Assembly (NCBI RefSeq): GCF_049243985.1
Contig: NC_135379.1
Location: 13,247,501-13,311,500, forward strand
DNA length: 64,000 nucleotides
Direction of reading: 5' to 3'
Source of the DNA: Paroedura picta
Taxonomy: Eukaryota; Chordata; Lepidosauria; Squamata; Gekkonidae
In this document: positions 11,801 through 22,200 of the stretch, in pieces
Layout of the letters: each line of letters begins with the position of its first letter
Numbering within the stretch: position 1 is the stretch's first letter
Translations under genes and position numbers: made by a program
The notes under the pieces: generated by a model
What the model saw: only the letters and a program-made list of their open reading frames with translations
The model's database searches: none
Told to the model about the DNA's origin: nothing

Positions 11801-14800
11801 CGCCCGCACGTACAAAACCACCCTGCTGCTTACCAGCCAACTCCTTCAGGTGATTCAAGGTTGGAATGATGGCAGGATCTTTCCTTTGCAGAAAAAACAG
11901 AGCCATCATCGTTAGGGAGAAATTTGTAATCCACGCGCCGGGAATGCTGCTGGTCAGTCCATGGGCCCTCGCCCAGCACCGCACACTGAACACAAGAGCT
12001 CTCACACGTGGATCAAGGCTGCCGTACGTATAAAGAAGTTCAGAACTTCGCATGGCAATTCTGTTGGAACAGAGAGAGTCAAAAGCAGGAAGGATCAGTG
12101 CTACTGAGAATGACTGTGAGAACAGGTATAACAAGAAATATTTCCAGCTTAACACTTGGACACCCCAGCGCCCCCCCCCCCACAAGAGCCCACATGCCAG
12201 TCACGGTCTGAATGCCCAGCAGTGTCGCTGGTTCCTTCAACACAGCAGAGGAGGAAAATGATGGGAAGTCACAGAATGTAGCCGCCCGCTCTTGGGACTG
12301 CTCCAACTGGGGCGGCAGTCAAGAAGCTCCTGTGAGGGAATGCACTGGATTGGGCACTTTTTCTGTAGCAAGGTCACAAGGATCCAACCAGGAAATGAGA
12401 GCAGAGCCAGGAAGAGGAACAGAGGTAAAAAAAAAAAATGGTCTGTACTTTACAGCAGAGAGGGGGCCTGGAGGAGAAAGATGGCTCCACGAGGGATTGA
12501 AGCGGAAGGAGAGAACGGACTGCAAAAGGCCTCACTAGCTCTGACAGATCCGCAGCCTCAGGGCACAGGGCTCTATCAGGGATGGCCTCATCTGGAGGGT
12601 CTGAAAATATAAGCCATCCTGGAATTTTCAAAAAGGTTGTAAAGTATTACTTTTGCAGGTGCCAGTGGGTGGTATATTTCTTGGCCTTTGCAGATACATA
12701 TTTCTGAAAATCTTCTGCCTCTGATCGCTAATCCAGAATTAATTACTACTCGACTGATTTGCCATTTGATCATATTAGTTTTTAAAGATTTTGGTTCGAG
12801 TTGGCTAGCCTGGAGGCCTTTGGTATGAGAGATAGAATTAAAACTCTTGAACCCCCTACAGGGCTGGACTACAGGGCTTTGAATTGATGGGACAGTGGTA
12901 CAGAAATGCTTTAAGATAAGGATAGGCACCAAGACAGTAGCATTAGGACAGAATGCTTTAGCCATGGGTCAAAAGAGGGACCAAACGTGGCTGGTAAGAC
13001 ACTGCTGCAGACAGCCAAACTGCAATTTTGTCCCAATACACAGAAGTTACTGTTGCTAATGTAGCAGATACCCAACAAAAGAGGAAGGTTCTTGATTTTC
13101 ACAGTACGTTTAGCTCTATAACTCAACTGGAGGAAACTGTAGGGATCTGTATACAGGAAAAAACTATAGGAATCTGTATACAGTCTTGGTAACTCCCCAT
13201 ACACAGATAACGGAATATGAACCTTTTAAAAAATCAGTAAGATGTGAGGATAGGGGGAAAAAAGACCTATTCTTAAGAATCCTGCTCCCCCTACTGGCCA
13301 CATTAGTGAACAACAACTATCATAATCCAGCGTGACTGCTCATGTGTATATTTAGCTCGAGCTGCACTGAATGACTGGCAAACCAAGCTTGGGTTATAAA
13401 TCAAAACAAAACCACTGTTTATTATAAAACTTTGGTTAGTTTCGTCCAAATCCTGGTTCGCCTCAACAAATGCCCATTCCACTTCTTTCACTCTTCCCCA
13501 CTTGCCCCATGGAGACCAGTTAGTTTCCCAGACTGTACTGAAGTCAAGGGGTCCCAGGCCACAAGCCAGGGTCCCTGAATCCATGCATTACACCAAATCA
13601 TATTTAAGGTTCCATATCCAGTGTTATGTCCCCCAACTGACCATGGCTGGTGGAGTCATCGGCATTCACAGAATCACACCTGGGTGTAAGCTGCATGGAG
13701 CTTTTATTGCAATTCCAGGTGGATTCAGTCCCTGCCATCTACACAGAATGCGATTTCCGTTTTGAATTGGGGTGATTTAAATATTCCCTCTGCAACAGAC
13801 ATGATTGATCCGGAGTGACCCTACCTTTCCTTCGCGATTTCCTGGAGTGCTTTTAACCCTCGATAAATTTTAAAATCGCATGCCTAAAATGTGCAGCTGT
13901 CTGCCTTTCCCCGACCTAAAAGCTGCTGAGCCTCCGAGCTTCCTATTGGTCAGGGAGTCCGTTCAAATGCTTCCGGTTGCGAAACTTTCCTCCCAAGATG
14001 CATTGTTTCTCTTTGTTTCCCTCTGGAATTTATTTCCCTCTGGATTTGCCTCTTCTCTGAGAAGCTGCCGGCTAGCTGGCTTTCTTTATTCTTTTTTAAT
14101 GAACATTATTGCAAACCCGGAGGGGGGGGGGCGTTTACCTTCAGGTGCCTGCAATTTAGACAAGCCTCCTATTTCAAAAGGACCATGCCCAGATATGTTG
14201 GCAAGAGGACGACATGGTGGTAACTTCCATTTAGGTAAAGGTAAAGGCATCCCCTGTGCAAGCACCGGGTCATGTCTGACTCTTGGGGTGATGCCCTCTA
14301 GCGTTTTCTTGGCAGGCTCAATATGGGGTGGTTTGCTAGTGCCTTCCTAGTTTACATACTACATACATACATACATACATACATACATACATACATACAT
14401 ACATACATGCTAGTTTACATACAATGAATTAATATATAACATAGTCAAATATAAAAACAATAAAGGTAAAGGTATCCCCTGTGCAAGCACTGGGTCATGT
14501 CATGTCTGACCCTTGGGGTGACGCCCTCCAGCGTTTTCATGGCAGACTCAATACGGGGTGGTTTGCCAGTGCCTTCCCCAGTCATTACCGTTTACCCCCC
14601 AGCAAGCTGGGTACTCATTTTACTGACCTCGGAAGGATGGAAGGCTGAGTCAACCTTGAGCCAGCTGCTGGGATCGAACGCCCAGCCTCATGGGCAGAAC
14701 TTCAGACAGCATGTCTGCTGCCTTACCACCCTGCTGCCTTACCACAAGAGGCTCTTATAACTTCCATTTACACAGCCCTTAATTCCTCGGAGGAAGGGAA

Positions 14801-17800
14801 AGATATGGGATTTAAAGAAATGGGATAAAAACATAACATCTTTTCAAAAAACGTACCTGTTGTGAGCTGTCAAATCACACTGAAATCCTGAAGGCTGATG
14901 GGAAAACCTCAACAATGGACAGCGAGCGTTAAGGATCTTTTGAACACCAACACACCCAGGGCCAAAGTTGTCAATGAACTCCCCGATCACATAAAGAATT
15001 TTCTGTGCTGCAACCCGGACAGAAGGCACTCTCTTCATTTGATAATGCAGATTAAAGGCACCTGTTTTCTAACACAAGAAGGACATGGGTAGGTTGTTAT
15101 TTTCAGGAATAAAATTAAGTCCTGTAGCACAGGGGTAATCAACCTGTAGTCCTCCAGATGTTCATGGACTACAATTCCCATGAGCCCCTGCCAGCGTTTG
15201 CCCCGGGACTTGTCAGCATCCCCAAATGCAAGTCTTAAGGACAAAGAAAACTTCCAAAGCAGTAGGATGAAAACCTGAAGCAAGATGGAATTGTCAGCAA
15301 AACCCCGGCTTTAAGCATGAATGGGCTCTTACGGTACCCCCGGTGGAGTTTAGGACTAATCTGCCACACCCTGCAAGCTCTAGGTATATAACTGTTTGAC
15401 ATGATTACAAATAAAATGTAGCCTAATGTTGAAAAACCCTGATATCCACAGAATGGGAGGGACCTCCTTTCCCAGCATGCCCCCAGAAGAAAATGGCGAT
15501 TCTCTAACACGCATGTTGGTGTTTCCTTGGCCAGAGCCAGGGCTTTTTCGGTCATGGCTTCAGCTGGGTGGAATCAGTTGCCATACGAGACCTGGGACCT
15601 AACGGCACAACTTAAGTTTCCCAGGGTCTGTAAAGTGGTGCTATTCCACCGGGCTTACGGTTGAGGTCAGAACAAGTAAATATGATCATACGGACCCCCC
15701 TCTTTCCCTTTTCAGATAATTCCACCACTGAACAAATGGCTGAGCAGTGGGATAATCAGAGCACTCCAGGATATTTATTGCTTTTACTGTTTTTATTGTA
15801 TTTTAGTCAGAATTTAAATATGCCGTAAACCAACCTGAGCCTGTCCACAGTGGGAGGCTGACTATAATTTCAATAAATAAGAGGCGGAGAAAGTGGGTTA
15901 ACGGAGGGAGGGAGGGAGGGAGGGAGGGAGGGAGGGAAGGGTGGGGAAAAGAGATGCACTGATCTAGAGAAGCAATATATCCCAGTCACCCTATGGGTGG
16001 CCAAACTGTGGCTCTCCAGATGTCCATGGACTACAATTCCCATGACCCCTGCTAGTACCATGCTGGCACGGGCTTATGGGCATTGTAGTCCATGGACATC
16101 TGGAAATCCACAGTTTGGCCACCCCTGTAGGACTCAGCCGCTTCTAAATTATGCCTGTAACTCATTCCACAGCTTAAGCCCTGAGCCTTCGGGGAGGGCG
16201 GTATATAAATCTAAATAAATAAATAAAATAAATAAATAAAGTTATAGGGACACAGCTGGAGAAAGACCTTACCTTTCTGGTACTGCTTCTCCCAAATTCA
16301 TCAAGGTCCATAAACATGTCTAAATCACAACCCAGTTTACCAAAAGTGTTCACAGAAGAGCCAAAGGGTTTCACAGTGCAGTCTGGGAAATAGGCACCTG
16401 CAATGTCTTGAACCAGAGAACAAGTCAGAAACCGGAGTTTTGTGTTTTCTTCCGTCAGCTGATACGCCTCTGTGAGCATGTGCAGCTGGTCACTCACCTG
16501 GACAGGAGGGGAGGAAACAAAACAGCAGTTACTTGTGCTTCAGACCAGAATCCTAGGAATGTAAATACTTTGATCTTCCTCATGAAGCAAGTAACTGTAC
16601 TTTGACAAGTTGCAAAAACAAGAACTGGCAGCACAGAGAACAGTGAGAATAAAGGTCTTAGCATCTTTCATTTCCAAATCTATACCATCACGGGGAAAAC
16701 AGCTGGAAAAGTTAGTTTGTAACAGCAGTACTCTACAGGTCACATCTGCATTGACCAAAAGAACCGTGTGACTACTGTATGTGCACCATCCTGAGCAAGA
16801 ACATATAGCTATAACATAGCCCTTTTTAATCTGAAGAGTTACATCTCCACTGCACCATCTGAATTCTCCATCTATGGAATGAAGAAGTATTTCTTGACAG
16901 ATTCATTGGTGTGGAAATGGTTTCGTAAAGCAAGGAGGTTGGAAAGCCACTGTTCAAATTCAGATTTCTGAACATGTCATTCTTTCCTTGATTGTATTAA
17001 GCAACACAGACCTATTCAGGTGGCCGAAGCGTTACATTTCTGGATTTAGCAGTCTGTATGCCCTATACCCCTTCGTAGCTACTACAATCATGTAAAAATT
17101 AACTTCCATCTGTTTCATCAACTGTGAGAGAAAACTTTCTCTGCCCTACTTATAAAGGAAGGAGAGTCCAATCCCACTGTTCATAGATGCACTGGATTAA
17201 CAGGCACTGCTACTGTCATTTTCTAAAGTATATGAATAGATTTTATTTACTATGTACACTTAATGTTAGGAAATACATTTTACCATTTTTTAAATCACAA
17301 CAGTTCGTTACTGCTCCTTTAAGTCAGTTTTCTTACAGATGAGCACAAAACTAATGTTGTTTGTTTTCTTTTAAGAACATGTAACCATGAACTTACACTA
17401 TCAGCAGTACATAATTTCTTGATCAGTACTTCCAAAGGAACAGTGGACAACTTATGAAGATGAACTGGCATCTGTTCAGAAGCCTGGCCAGGTGGGTTTT
17501 TCAATGTTAATGTAAAAATTCTAGATTTAAACGGCACGGGACACTCATCCTTAAACTGCGGGGTGCTAGTGGCATCCTGCAGTGATGCTATGCTGTCCTT
17601 CTGAGAAAACTCCACAACGGCATACGTGCCCTGAAGCAAGATGAAAAAAGTAACAGAAAAATAAATGTGTTGCATATGCAGCTCAACAGATTTAAACTGA
17701 AAACAGAGAATGCTTAAGTTAGGTTTTTATTTTTAATGGTCAGCATGAGGCAGGAATTATTTCTCCCCCCTGATTTTATGTTGTATCCCACCCACCAAAG

Positions 17801-20800
17801 ATCTCAAGCATGGTATTTTACCCAGTTGTCTCAAAACAGTTCTGCATGGTTGGGGTAAGATGTTTTCCATGCAGGCCTCCCAGTGCTCAGGATCACATTC
17901 AAGCTAACCTTTCAGCTACTTTTTGTGACCTTAGCATGCCAGAGATGCACAACCTTGCTGAAAGTTGCACACCACAGGCACAGCAGTGTCTAAATGAGAC
18001 GTGGGGGGATGTACAAAGAGAATTCCATATTGCCTGCCAGTGCCACGTTTAAAACAGGCCTCAATTAACTGAGAATAAGGGATCATGACTTGCCCAAGAT
18101 AACCCAGGAAGTGCCCGGGGGTAGCTGGAATTGTGACCTGAAGTGTCCCAAGTATATTCACACTATAGTAAAGTGACTGTATGTTGTTCAGGAGGGTGTC
18201 TGACAAAATCCCCTTCACAGAAAATTTGTAATATTTAGACAAGATTTTGGTGAATTTAATGTCGAGCAGGAGAATCTCAAAGTTGCTTGCAGATGTCTGA
18301 CAGCAAGCAAGCAAACTTTATTGCAAGATCAAATACATAGTCAAATTGTACAATACAGTAGAGAAGATCAAAACAAATACAGATCTATCATGGTTATCAA
18401 CTAAACAGAATAAACATTACATTTAACCCATCTACTCTGCTCATCAGCTGTTTAGAAGGTCCACAGTATTTGCTACAAGAGAAGTTCAAAACAAATACAG
18501 ATCTATCATGGTTATCAACTAAACAGAATAAACATTACATTTAACCCATCTACTCTGCTCATCAGCTGTTTAGAAGGTCCACAGTATTTGCTACAAGACC
18601 GGCTCGAATTTTTCTTGTGGCCAATGTAAAGGGGGCACCCGTGACAGGCAACGAATCCATGTCAGAAGGCAAATGCCTTGATTTATCATGAGCTAAAGAA
18701 AATGCCCCTGGAATACTTTATTCAGATCCTCCTTGGATCTGTGTAAAGTGCACATTCCAATAGATAATGCAGAAGATCTTCACATATACAGAGAAACTGT
18801 GAAAATATGTCAGAAGAAGAAGAGTTGGTTCTTATATGTCGCTTTTCCCTACCCGAAGGAGGCTCAAAGCGGCTTCCATTCGCCTTCCCTTTCCTCTCCC
18901 CACAACAGACACCCTGTGGGATGGATGAGGCTGAGAGAGCGCTGATATCACTGCTCGGTCAGAATAGCTTTATCAGTGCTGTAGTGAGCCCAAGGTCACC
19001 CAGCTGGTTGCATGTGGGGGAGCGCAGAATCGAACCTGGCATGCCAGATTAGAAGTCCGCACTCCTAACCACTACACCAAACTGGCTGGAATACAATGGG
19101 TGCTAGATGGGGGGGGGGGAGGGGATGGAAGAAATGTGGATGGCCTCTCCCTCCCACTAGGACCTGGAAAGGCTGCAGGCTGGAGGCCCCCGGGGAAGGG
19201 AACTCATTGGCAGGGGCAGCTCTCATGCAGCAGGGATCTGCAGCCTCTCAGCCTTGGAGGGAAGTGGAAGGAGGAGGGGGTGGTCAGGGGTGGGGGATGA
19301 AAGGCAATTGGCTGACTGCTGGACAGGCAAGCCAGTTGGAGGAGGAGGCAGCCAGGGTCGGGATAGCTGCCCTGAATGGGTATTAAGCACTGAGTGGCAC
19401 TTAAGCCATGAGACATGTTCCTCCTCCAAGGCCTTACCAGAAACAAATTATGTGGAACAGATTCCCATTGGTTTTGTCAAATAAAGGTTACAGTCAATAT
19501 AGAATTCCAAATAATAATAGTACTCTTTAGCGGGACAAATTAGCTGTTAAACAGTCATGTCATTTTGGGCAAAAATGGTCTACCTAATAAGAATTAAACT
19601 AGTGTTTGTATCAAGGAATGCACCATGCAATCACAGTCTGTCACTGAAACAGCAGATCACACTCTCCAAATACTCCTGAGTTTCATTTTGAAAATGTAGG
19701 CCGTAATGAAGAAATAAGCCAGAAATTACAGCAGAGTTAAGACAGCCCTGGAGTGACTGTCGTTAAGGATGAGAATGATATAGCTTTACAGTTACCTAAT
19801 CTGTTTATAGCAACATAGAAAAGGTCCACAGCATTTGCCACAAGGAGAACAGCCTAACAGATCTGCTATGGAATTACACTGTGATACAGAGAAGCAAGTA
19901 AAGTGATAAATTAATTGTACTGATCCAGTTTCCCTTTAGCCACTCAGCAAACAAATTAGGCAAAAACTACCTTCAGTGTCACACTACTCTAGGGAGAACA
20001 GAGGAGACAGGAATCATACTTGTTGCCGTTTCGATTTCAATGGCCCATGCTCCAGGTACTTACACGACTTTCATAAAAGAAGTGATTCTGGATCTTTCCA
20101 TGAGGTGACAAGTATTTAAGAAATTTCTTCTCATTTACTTTGGATGGGCAGTCAATCAACACTGTCCGTTGAGCTTGTTCTAGTCTTTCTGCCAGCACTT
20201 GACTGAATGTCTTCTTTCGGGCACTCATTTTGACGGCTGGATGAGAGAGAAGGGGGGGGGGTCTTGCTGTACTTAAAATAGCCCAATGTATGATTTGTGT
20301 TCACAGCTTGGCATCCGTACACACATATAAGTAAAGGTAAAGGCAAGCACCGGATCATGTCTGACCCTTGGGGTGACGCCCTCCAGCGTTTTCATGGCAG
20401 ACTCAATATGGGGTGGTTTGCCAGTGCCTTCCCCAGCAAGCTGGGTACTCATTTGACCGACCTCGGAAGGATGGAAGGCTGAGTCAACCTTGAGCCGGCT
20501 GCTTAGATTGAATTCCCAGCCTCATGGGCAGAGCTTTAGACTGCATGTCTGCTGCCGTACCACTCTGCGCCACAAGAGGCTCTACACACATATACTAAGT
20601 CATTTATTCATTTTTATTTATTTATACTTTTATACCGCCATTCTTTACAGCTCTGGGCGGTATAAAAACCAAAGGTAAGCCCTAGCAGTACACGTGTGAG
20701 CACAGCCTCAAGAAACCCGGCAGTCTTCGTGGCTCCCTTCCCGCCCCCGGGCCTGGAGGCCGCCCAGCCTCCAGCAGCAAGGAGGCAGCGAGGAGCGGGC

Positions 20801-20995
20801 GGCGCGGCTGGGGCCGAAGGGCTTACCCGACGCCTCTTCGCCAGCCAGGGCTTGTGGCTCCTTCCATGCCGCCGCGGCAGCCTCCGTCGAAGTGCAGCGC
20901 GCCTCCGTCGCCCGCAGCTTCGCCCTAACCCGGCGGGGAAGGAGCAACCCCCGGCCTTGGAGCAGCGGCGGCACCCGCCCCATGGGAGCCGCCAT
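8499..20995 (-). CDS. MTPAP: MTPAP, mitochondrial poly(A) polymerase (nine coding exons, 581 aa)
   Basis: Template-independent polymerase of the mitochondrial matrix that adds poly(A) tails to mitochondrial mRNAs using ATP. Nine exons on the minus strand (20995-20827, 20236-20064, 17630-17397, 16497-16273, 15068-14857, 12060-11834, 9882-9790, 9700-9627, 8837-8499) have GT-AG borders and sum to 1746 nt, that is 581 codons plus TAG; the human protein has 582 by my recollection. The N-terminus is Arg/Ala rich with no early acidic residues, as for a matrix targeting peptide. An RNP-like segment with [12 protein letters not shown] and [12 protein letters not shown] follows. The nucleotidyltransferase motif is GSS at residues 238-240 with D250-L-D252, and the third catalytic Asp is D332 in FQCDL. 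The fingers region includes [16 protein letters not shown]. The C-terminal tail is basic and poorly conserved. The assignment rests on remembered human protein sequence, not a database search. Introns carry SINEs and MITEs but no exon is disrupted. Confidence 0.97.
8999..9155. mobile_element. hAT-like MITE, long family, partial copy
   Basis: Begins CAGCTGTTCTCAGC and carries GAAACATTTTTCAGGCTTTG as in the 330-bp family near 24.95, 34.3 and 37.7 kb; the far half is missing. Lies in MTPAP intron 8. Confidence 0.65.
9160..9316 (-). repeat. MIR-like CORE-SINE, partial, minus strand
   Basis: Ends CACTACGCCACGCTGGCC (head, reversed) and holds GGTCACCCAGCTGGCTGCAT. Confidence 0.75.
9317..9500 (-). 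repeat. LINE 3' fragment
   Basis: Contains CCAGTCCAACATGCTGTGTC and ACACAGAGGCC, common in squamate CR1/L2 3' ends in reverse orientation. Sits 127 bp from MTPAP exon 8. Confidence 0.5.
9627..9700 (-). CDS. MTPAP: MTPAP coding exon 8
   Basis: 74-nt exon. Acceptor TGTCTTTCAG, donor GTAAAA (less typical). Encodes [20 protein letters not shown] and LNIRE, the PAP-associated FFEYFGNF motif. Too short to stand out on its own; found by extending from exons 7 and 9. Confidence 0.93.
9790..9882 (-). CDS. MTPAP: MTPAP coding exon 7
   Basis: 93-nt exon after acceptor TTTGTTCTAG. Encodes [19 protein letters not shown] and [11 protein letters not shown], aligning with human EDKCVIEGNNCTFVRDL. Donor GTAAGG. 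Confidence 0.94.
10438..10508. mobile_element. Half copy of the palindromic MITE with intact target duplication
   Basis: 71 bp: one terminus and one arm, stopping at the palindrome midpoint (GCCAGCAAATG). Flanked by exact CTTAAGAC at 10430-10437 and 10509-10516. Lies in MTPAP intron 6. Confidence 0.88.
11342..11618 (-). repeat. MIR-like CORE-SINE, full length, minus strand
   Basis: Reversed tail AAGAAGAAGAGTTGGTTC to reversed head ACTACAACAAACTGGCT. Lies 216 bp from MTPAP exon 6. Confidence 0.85.
11834..12060 (-). CDS. MTPAP: MTPAP coding exon 6
   Basis: Acceptor TTCCAACAG, donor GTAAGC. Encodes [35 protein letters not shown] and [20 protein letters not shown], the helical region of the catalytic fold, ending LKELA plus one base of the next codon. 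Confidence 0.96.
12061..14220. other. MTPAP intron 5, no further elements recognised
   Basis: Holds a C run near 12175, an A run near 12430 and a G run near 14123. No exon-like or repeat sequence identified. Confidence 0.45.
14234..14756 (-). repeat. Composite tRNA-SINE (full copy, CATA repeat, second SINE tail) in one duplication
   Basis: On the minus strand a near-complete SINE (14754-14461) is followed by spacer, a CATA-type microsatellite (about 14355-14407) and a second SINE 3' half (14350-14234). The whole block is bounded by the same 13-bp TAACTTCCATTTA at 14221-14233 and 14758-14770. The head region repeats a short CCTTACCACCCTGCTG motif. Confidence 0.8.
14355..14407. repeat. (CATA)n microsatellite
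   Basis: About thirteen tandem CATA units, with copies of AGTTTACATAC on each side. Confidence 0.95.
14857..15068 (-). CDS. MTPAP: MTPAP coding exon 5 (third catalytic Asp)
   Basis: Acceptor CTTGTGTTAG, donor GTACGT. Begins [16 protein letters not shown] and includes [18 protein letters not shown] and [11 protein letters not shown] with catalytic D332. A CAG a few bases inside the exon could look like the acceptor, but it would break the phase; the TTAG site keeps phase 0 with exon 4. Confidence 0.94.
15130..15199. mobile_element. Half copy of the palindromic MITE
   Basis: Starts CAGGGGTAATCAACCTG and ends at the midpoint (GCCAGCGTTTG), like the 10438 copy. No target duplication is visible. 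Lies 62 bp upstream of MTPAP exon 5. Confidence 0.8.
15520..15895 (+). repeat. LINE (L2/CR1-type) 3' fragment
   Basis: Reads GCCAGGGCTTTTTCGGTCAT and CACCGGGCTTACGGTTGAGG, then a 3' part ending AATTTCAATAAATAA. Decayed. Confidence 0.6.
15903..15938. repeat. (GGGA)n microsatellite
   Basis: Eight or nine GGGA units. Confidence 0.95.
15991..16127. mobile_element. Palindromic MITE, older copy
   Basis: Both arms are present (GGCCAAACTGTGG to CCACAGTTTGGCC) but diverged; the left terminus has lost CAGGGG. No clean target duplication. Its GTGGCCAAACTG end suggests a subfamily. Confidence 0.8.
16175..16243 (+). repeat. LINE 3' terminus with (AAAT)n tail
   Basis: GAGGGCGGTATATAAATCTA followed by AAATAAAT units; 30 bp from MTPAP exon 4. 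Confidence 0.65.
16273..16497 (-). CDS. MTPAP: MTPAP coding exon 4 (catalytic GSS and DLD motifs)
   Basis: 75 codons, residues 193-267. Contains [35 protein letters not shown] and DLDEFG: the nucleotidyltransferase GSS motif and the first two metal-binding aspartates D250 and D252. Acceptor TGTCCAG, donor GTAAGG. Confidence 0.97.
16500..17396. other. MTPAP intron 3, no elements recognised
   Basis: AT-rich unique-looking sequence. Confidence 0.5.
17397..17630 (-). CDS. MTPAP: MTPAP coding exon 3
   Basis: Begins [18 protein letters not shown] after acceptor TTGCTTCAG, continuing the RNP-like domain, and ends LCTADS before donor GTAAGT. 78 codons, phase 0 at both ends. The middle (residues about 135-175) is the least conserved part, as expected for the linker before the catalytic domain. 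Confidence 0.94.
18361..18597. repeat. 118-bp tandem duplication
   Basis: Two almost identical units in direct tandem (CAAAACAAATACAGATCTAT starts at 18369 and again at 18487). A diverged relative of the unit end occurs at about 19827. Within MTPAP intron 2. Confidence 0.9.
18812..19087 (-). repeat. MIR-like CORE-SINE, full length, minus strand
   Basis: Reversed tail AGAAGAAGAGTTGGTTC through reversed head CACTACACCAAACTGGCT. Confidence 0.85.
19088..20063. other. MTPAP intron 2 remainder
   Basis: GC-rich part with G runs at about 19110-19300, then AT-rich DNA. No gene seen. Confidence 0.45.
20064..20236 (-). CDS. MTPAP: MTPAP coding exon 2
   Basis: Acceptor TCATCCAG precedes 20236 and donor GTAAGT follows 20064. 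Encodes [19 protein letters not shown] and then [15 protein letters not shown], the conserved start of the RNP-like domain, ending at HFFYESR in phase 0. Confidence 0.95.
20330..20582 (-). repeat. tRNA-headed SINE, internal-deletion form, minus strand
   Basis: Target duplication TACACACATATA at 20318-20329 and 20583-20594. Lacks about 22 bp between two CCCCAG copies, the same deletion as the 33985 copy. Also lacks a few bases near the tail. Confidence 0.85.
20600..20672 (-). repeat. LINE 3' terminus fragment, minus strand
   Basis: Holds TTATACCGCCATTC and CTGGGCGGTATAAAAACC, matching LINE ends elsewhere in the window; it abuts the MTPAP CpG island. Confidence 0.5.
20827..20995 (-). CDS. MTPAP: MTPAP coding exon 1
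   Basis: Start codon at 20995-20993 ([12 protein letters not shown]...), with A at -3 and G at +4. An in-frame ATG 36 nt upstream (21028) exists but gives an N-terminus unlike the human MAVPGVGLL start, so I chose the inner one. Contains the Arg-rich presequence. Donor GTAAGC lies directly below 20827; the exon ends in phase 1. Confidence 0.88.
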
Positions 20996-21020
20996 GATCG
21001 GGACACGGGAAAGGACGCTT

Positions 21021-21033
21021 GCGCGCATGCGCC
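21021..21033. promoter_or_regulatory. NRF1-type palindrome in MTPAP promoter/5'UTR
   Basis: GCGCATGCGC at 21023-21032 is the core of the nuclear respiratory factor 1 site, 28-37 nt upstream of the MTPAP start codon. NRF1 drives many nuclear genes for mitochondrial proteins, so the site fits the gene. Binding is inferred. Confidence 0.6.
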
Positions 21034-21309
21034 CAGTGACGCCGCCGGTGTGCCGTACGGACTGCCGTAAGGGCCAATCTTCCTGAGCGCGCCTGTTTCC
21101 TGGTTCACGCGGAGGAGGGACTCACCGGGCGGGCTCAGACCGAGAGCGGGTTCATTTCCCGCCGCGCGCCTGATGTTGTCGGCAAAATGACGAGGGGAGG
21201 GGAATAACCGCGCTCCTCTAGAGTTTCTGTCGACACTGAATTTTTAGATCGACTTTTCGCTGCTCAAAGCAGTTCACATACCTGATCCCCCTGGGATGTT
21301 TGCAAAACG

Positions 21310-21535
21310 ACCTTGTAAGGCAGACTGATACTTGTCAGACTGAGGTAGACTGCTTCTGGACATGGGGGATCCAGCCCTAGCTATGAGGCTGGTAACAGTT
21401 GGTGCTCCTATCAGCCATTTATTTATTTCAGGCAGGCTAGTACTAGTCAGACAGAGGTAGACTGCTTCTGGCCATGGGCGGTTTCGGTCCTAGTTAACAG
21501 CAGTTGGTGCTCCTATCTGAAATTTATTTATTATA
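21310..21535. repeat. 112-bp direct duplication upstream of MTPAP
   Basis: GAGGTAGACTGCTTCTGG occurs at 21342 and 21454, and AGTTGGTGCTCCTATC follows each. The copies are diverged, so the duplication is not recent. Confidence 0.8.
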
Positions 21536-21782
21536 TATATTTCCGTTCTGCCCTTCCTCAAGTGGAAGCCTGTCCAATGCAGGGGTGATAGCCCATGAAG
21601 CTACCTTACCCACCAGCCTCACCCCTGTCCTGCCTTAATCAAAATTTCTTTCTCTTCTCCTAAAGGATTAAATACAGCAGTCAAGTACTAGCCCAGGAAG
21701 CAGGCATCAGCATTCAGTAGGTGCCGTGTTCTCTGACGAACACCGTGAGGAGCTTCTGTGGGACCCTGTTCTGTTGTTAGAG

Positions 21783-22059
21783 GTAAAGGTAAAGGTATCC
21801 CCTGTGCAAGCACCGAGTCATGTCTGACCCTTGGGGTGACGCCCTCTAGCGTTTTCATGGCAGACTCAATACGGGGTGGTTTGCCAGTGCCTTCCCCAGT
21901 CATTACCGTTTACCCCCCAGCAAGCTGGGTACTCATTTTACCGACCTCGGAAGGATGGAAGGCTGAGTCTGCCTTGAGCCGGCTGCTGGGATCGAACTCC
22001 CAGCCTCATGGGCAAAGCTTTCAGACGGCTGCCTTACCACTCTGCGCCACAAGAGGCTC
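21783..22059 (-). repeat. tRNA-headed SINE, minus strand
   Basis: Target duplication TCTGTTGTTAGAG at 21770-21782 and 22060-22072, exact over 13 bp. Near consensus except for a short loss in the head. Confidence 0.9.
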
Positions 22060-22089
22060 TCTGTTGTTAGAGAAACAGGTCCAAAGAAA

Positions 22090-22200
22090 GGGCATTCATG
22101 GACATTCACGATAGCTGCTCTGATGCTGTGGAACAGTCTCCCACAGAGCATCAGAAGATCCACGTCCCGTCTGCATCTGTCTGAGGTGATGCAAGGCTAA
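22090..22200 (+). repeat. LINE 3' fragment
   Basis: GATGCTGTGGAACAGTCTCC and following sequence resemble the end of LINE reverse-transcriptase frames in squamates. Short and decayed. Confidence 0.4.

Larger units (their letters stand above)
20690..21230 (-). promoter_or_regulatory. MTPAP: MTPAP CpG-rich promoter
   Basis: CpG-dense DNA surrounds the MTPAP start codon and contrasts with CpG-poor flanks. There is no TATA box at a suitable distance, so a dispersed housekeeping promoter is likely. It contains the NRF1-like palindrome listed separately. The transcription start is inferred to lie near 21.03-21.15 kb. Confidence 0.75.

Noticed and set aside
20614-21108. 164-codon minus-strand frame over the MTPAP first exon
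   Set aside because: It lies in a different frame from the MTPAP presequence and runs through the donor; only the exon 1 frame joins to exon 2.
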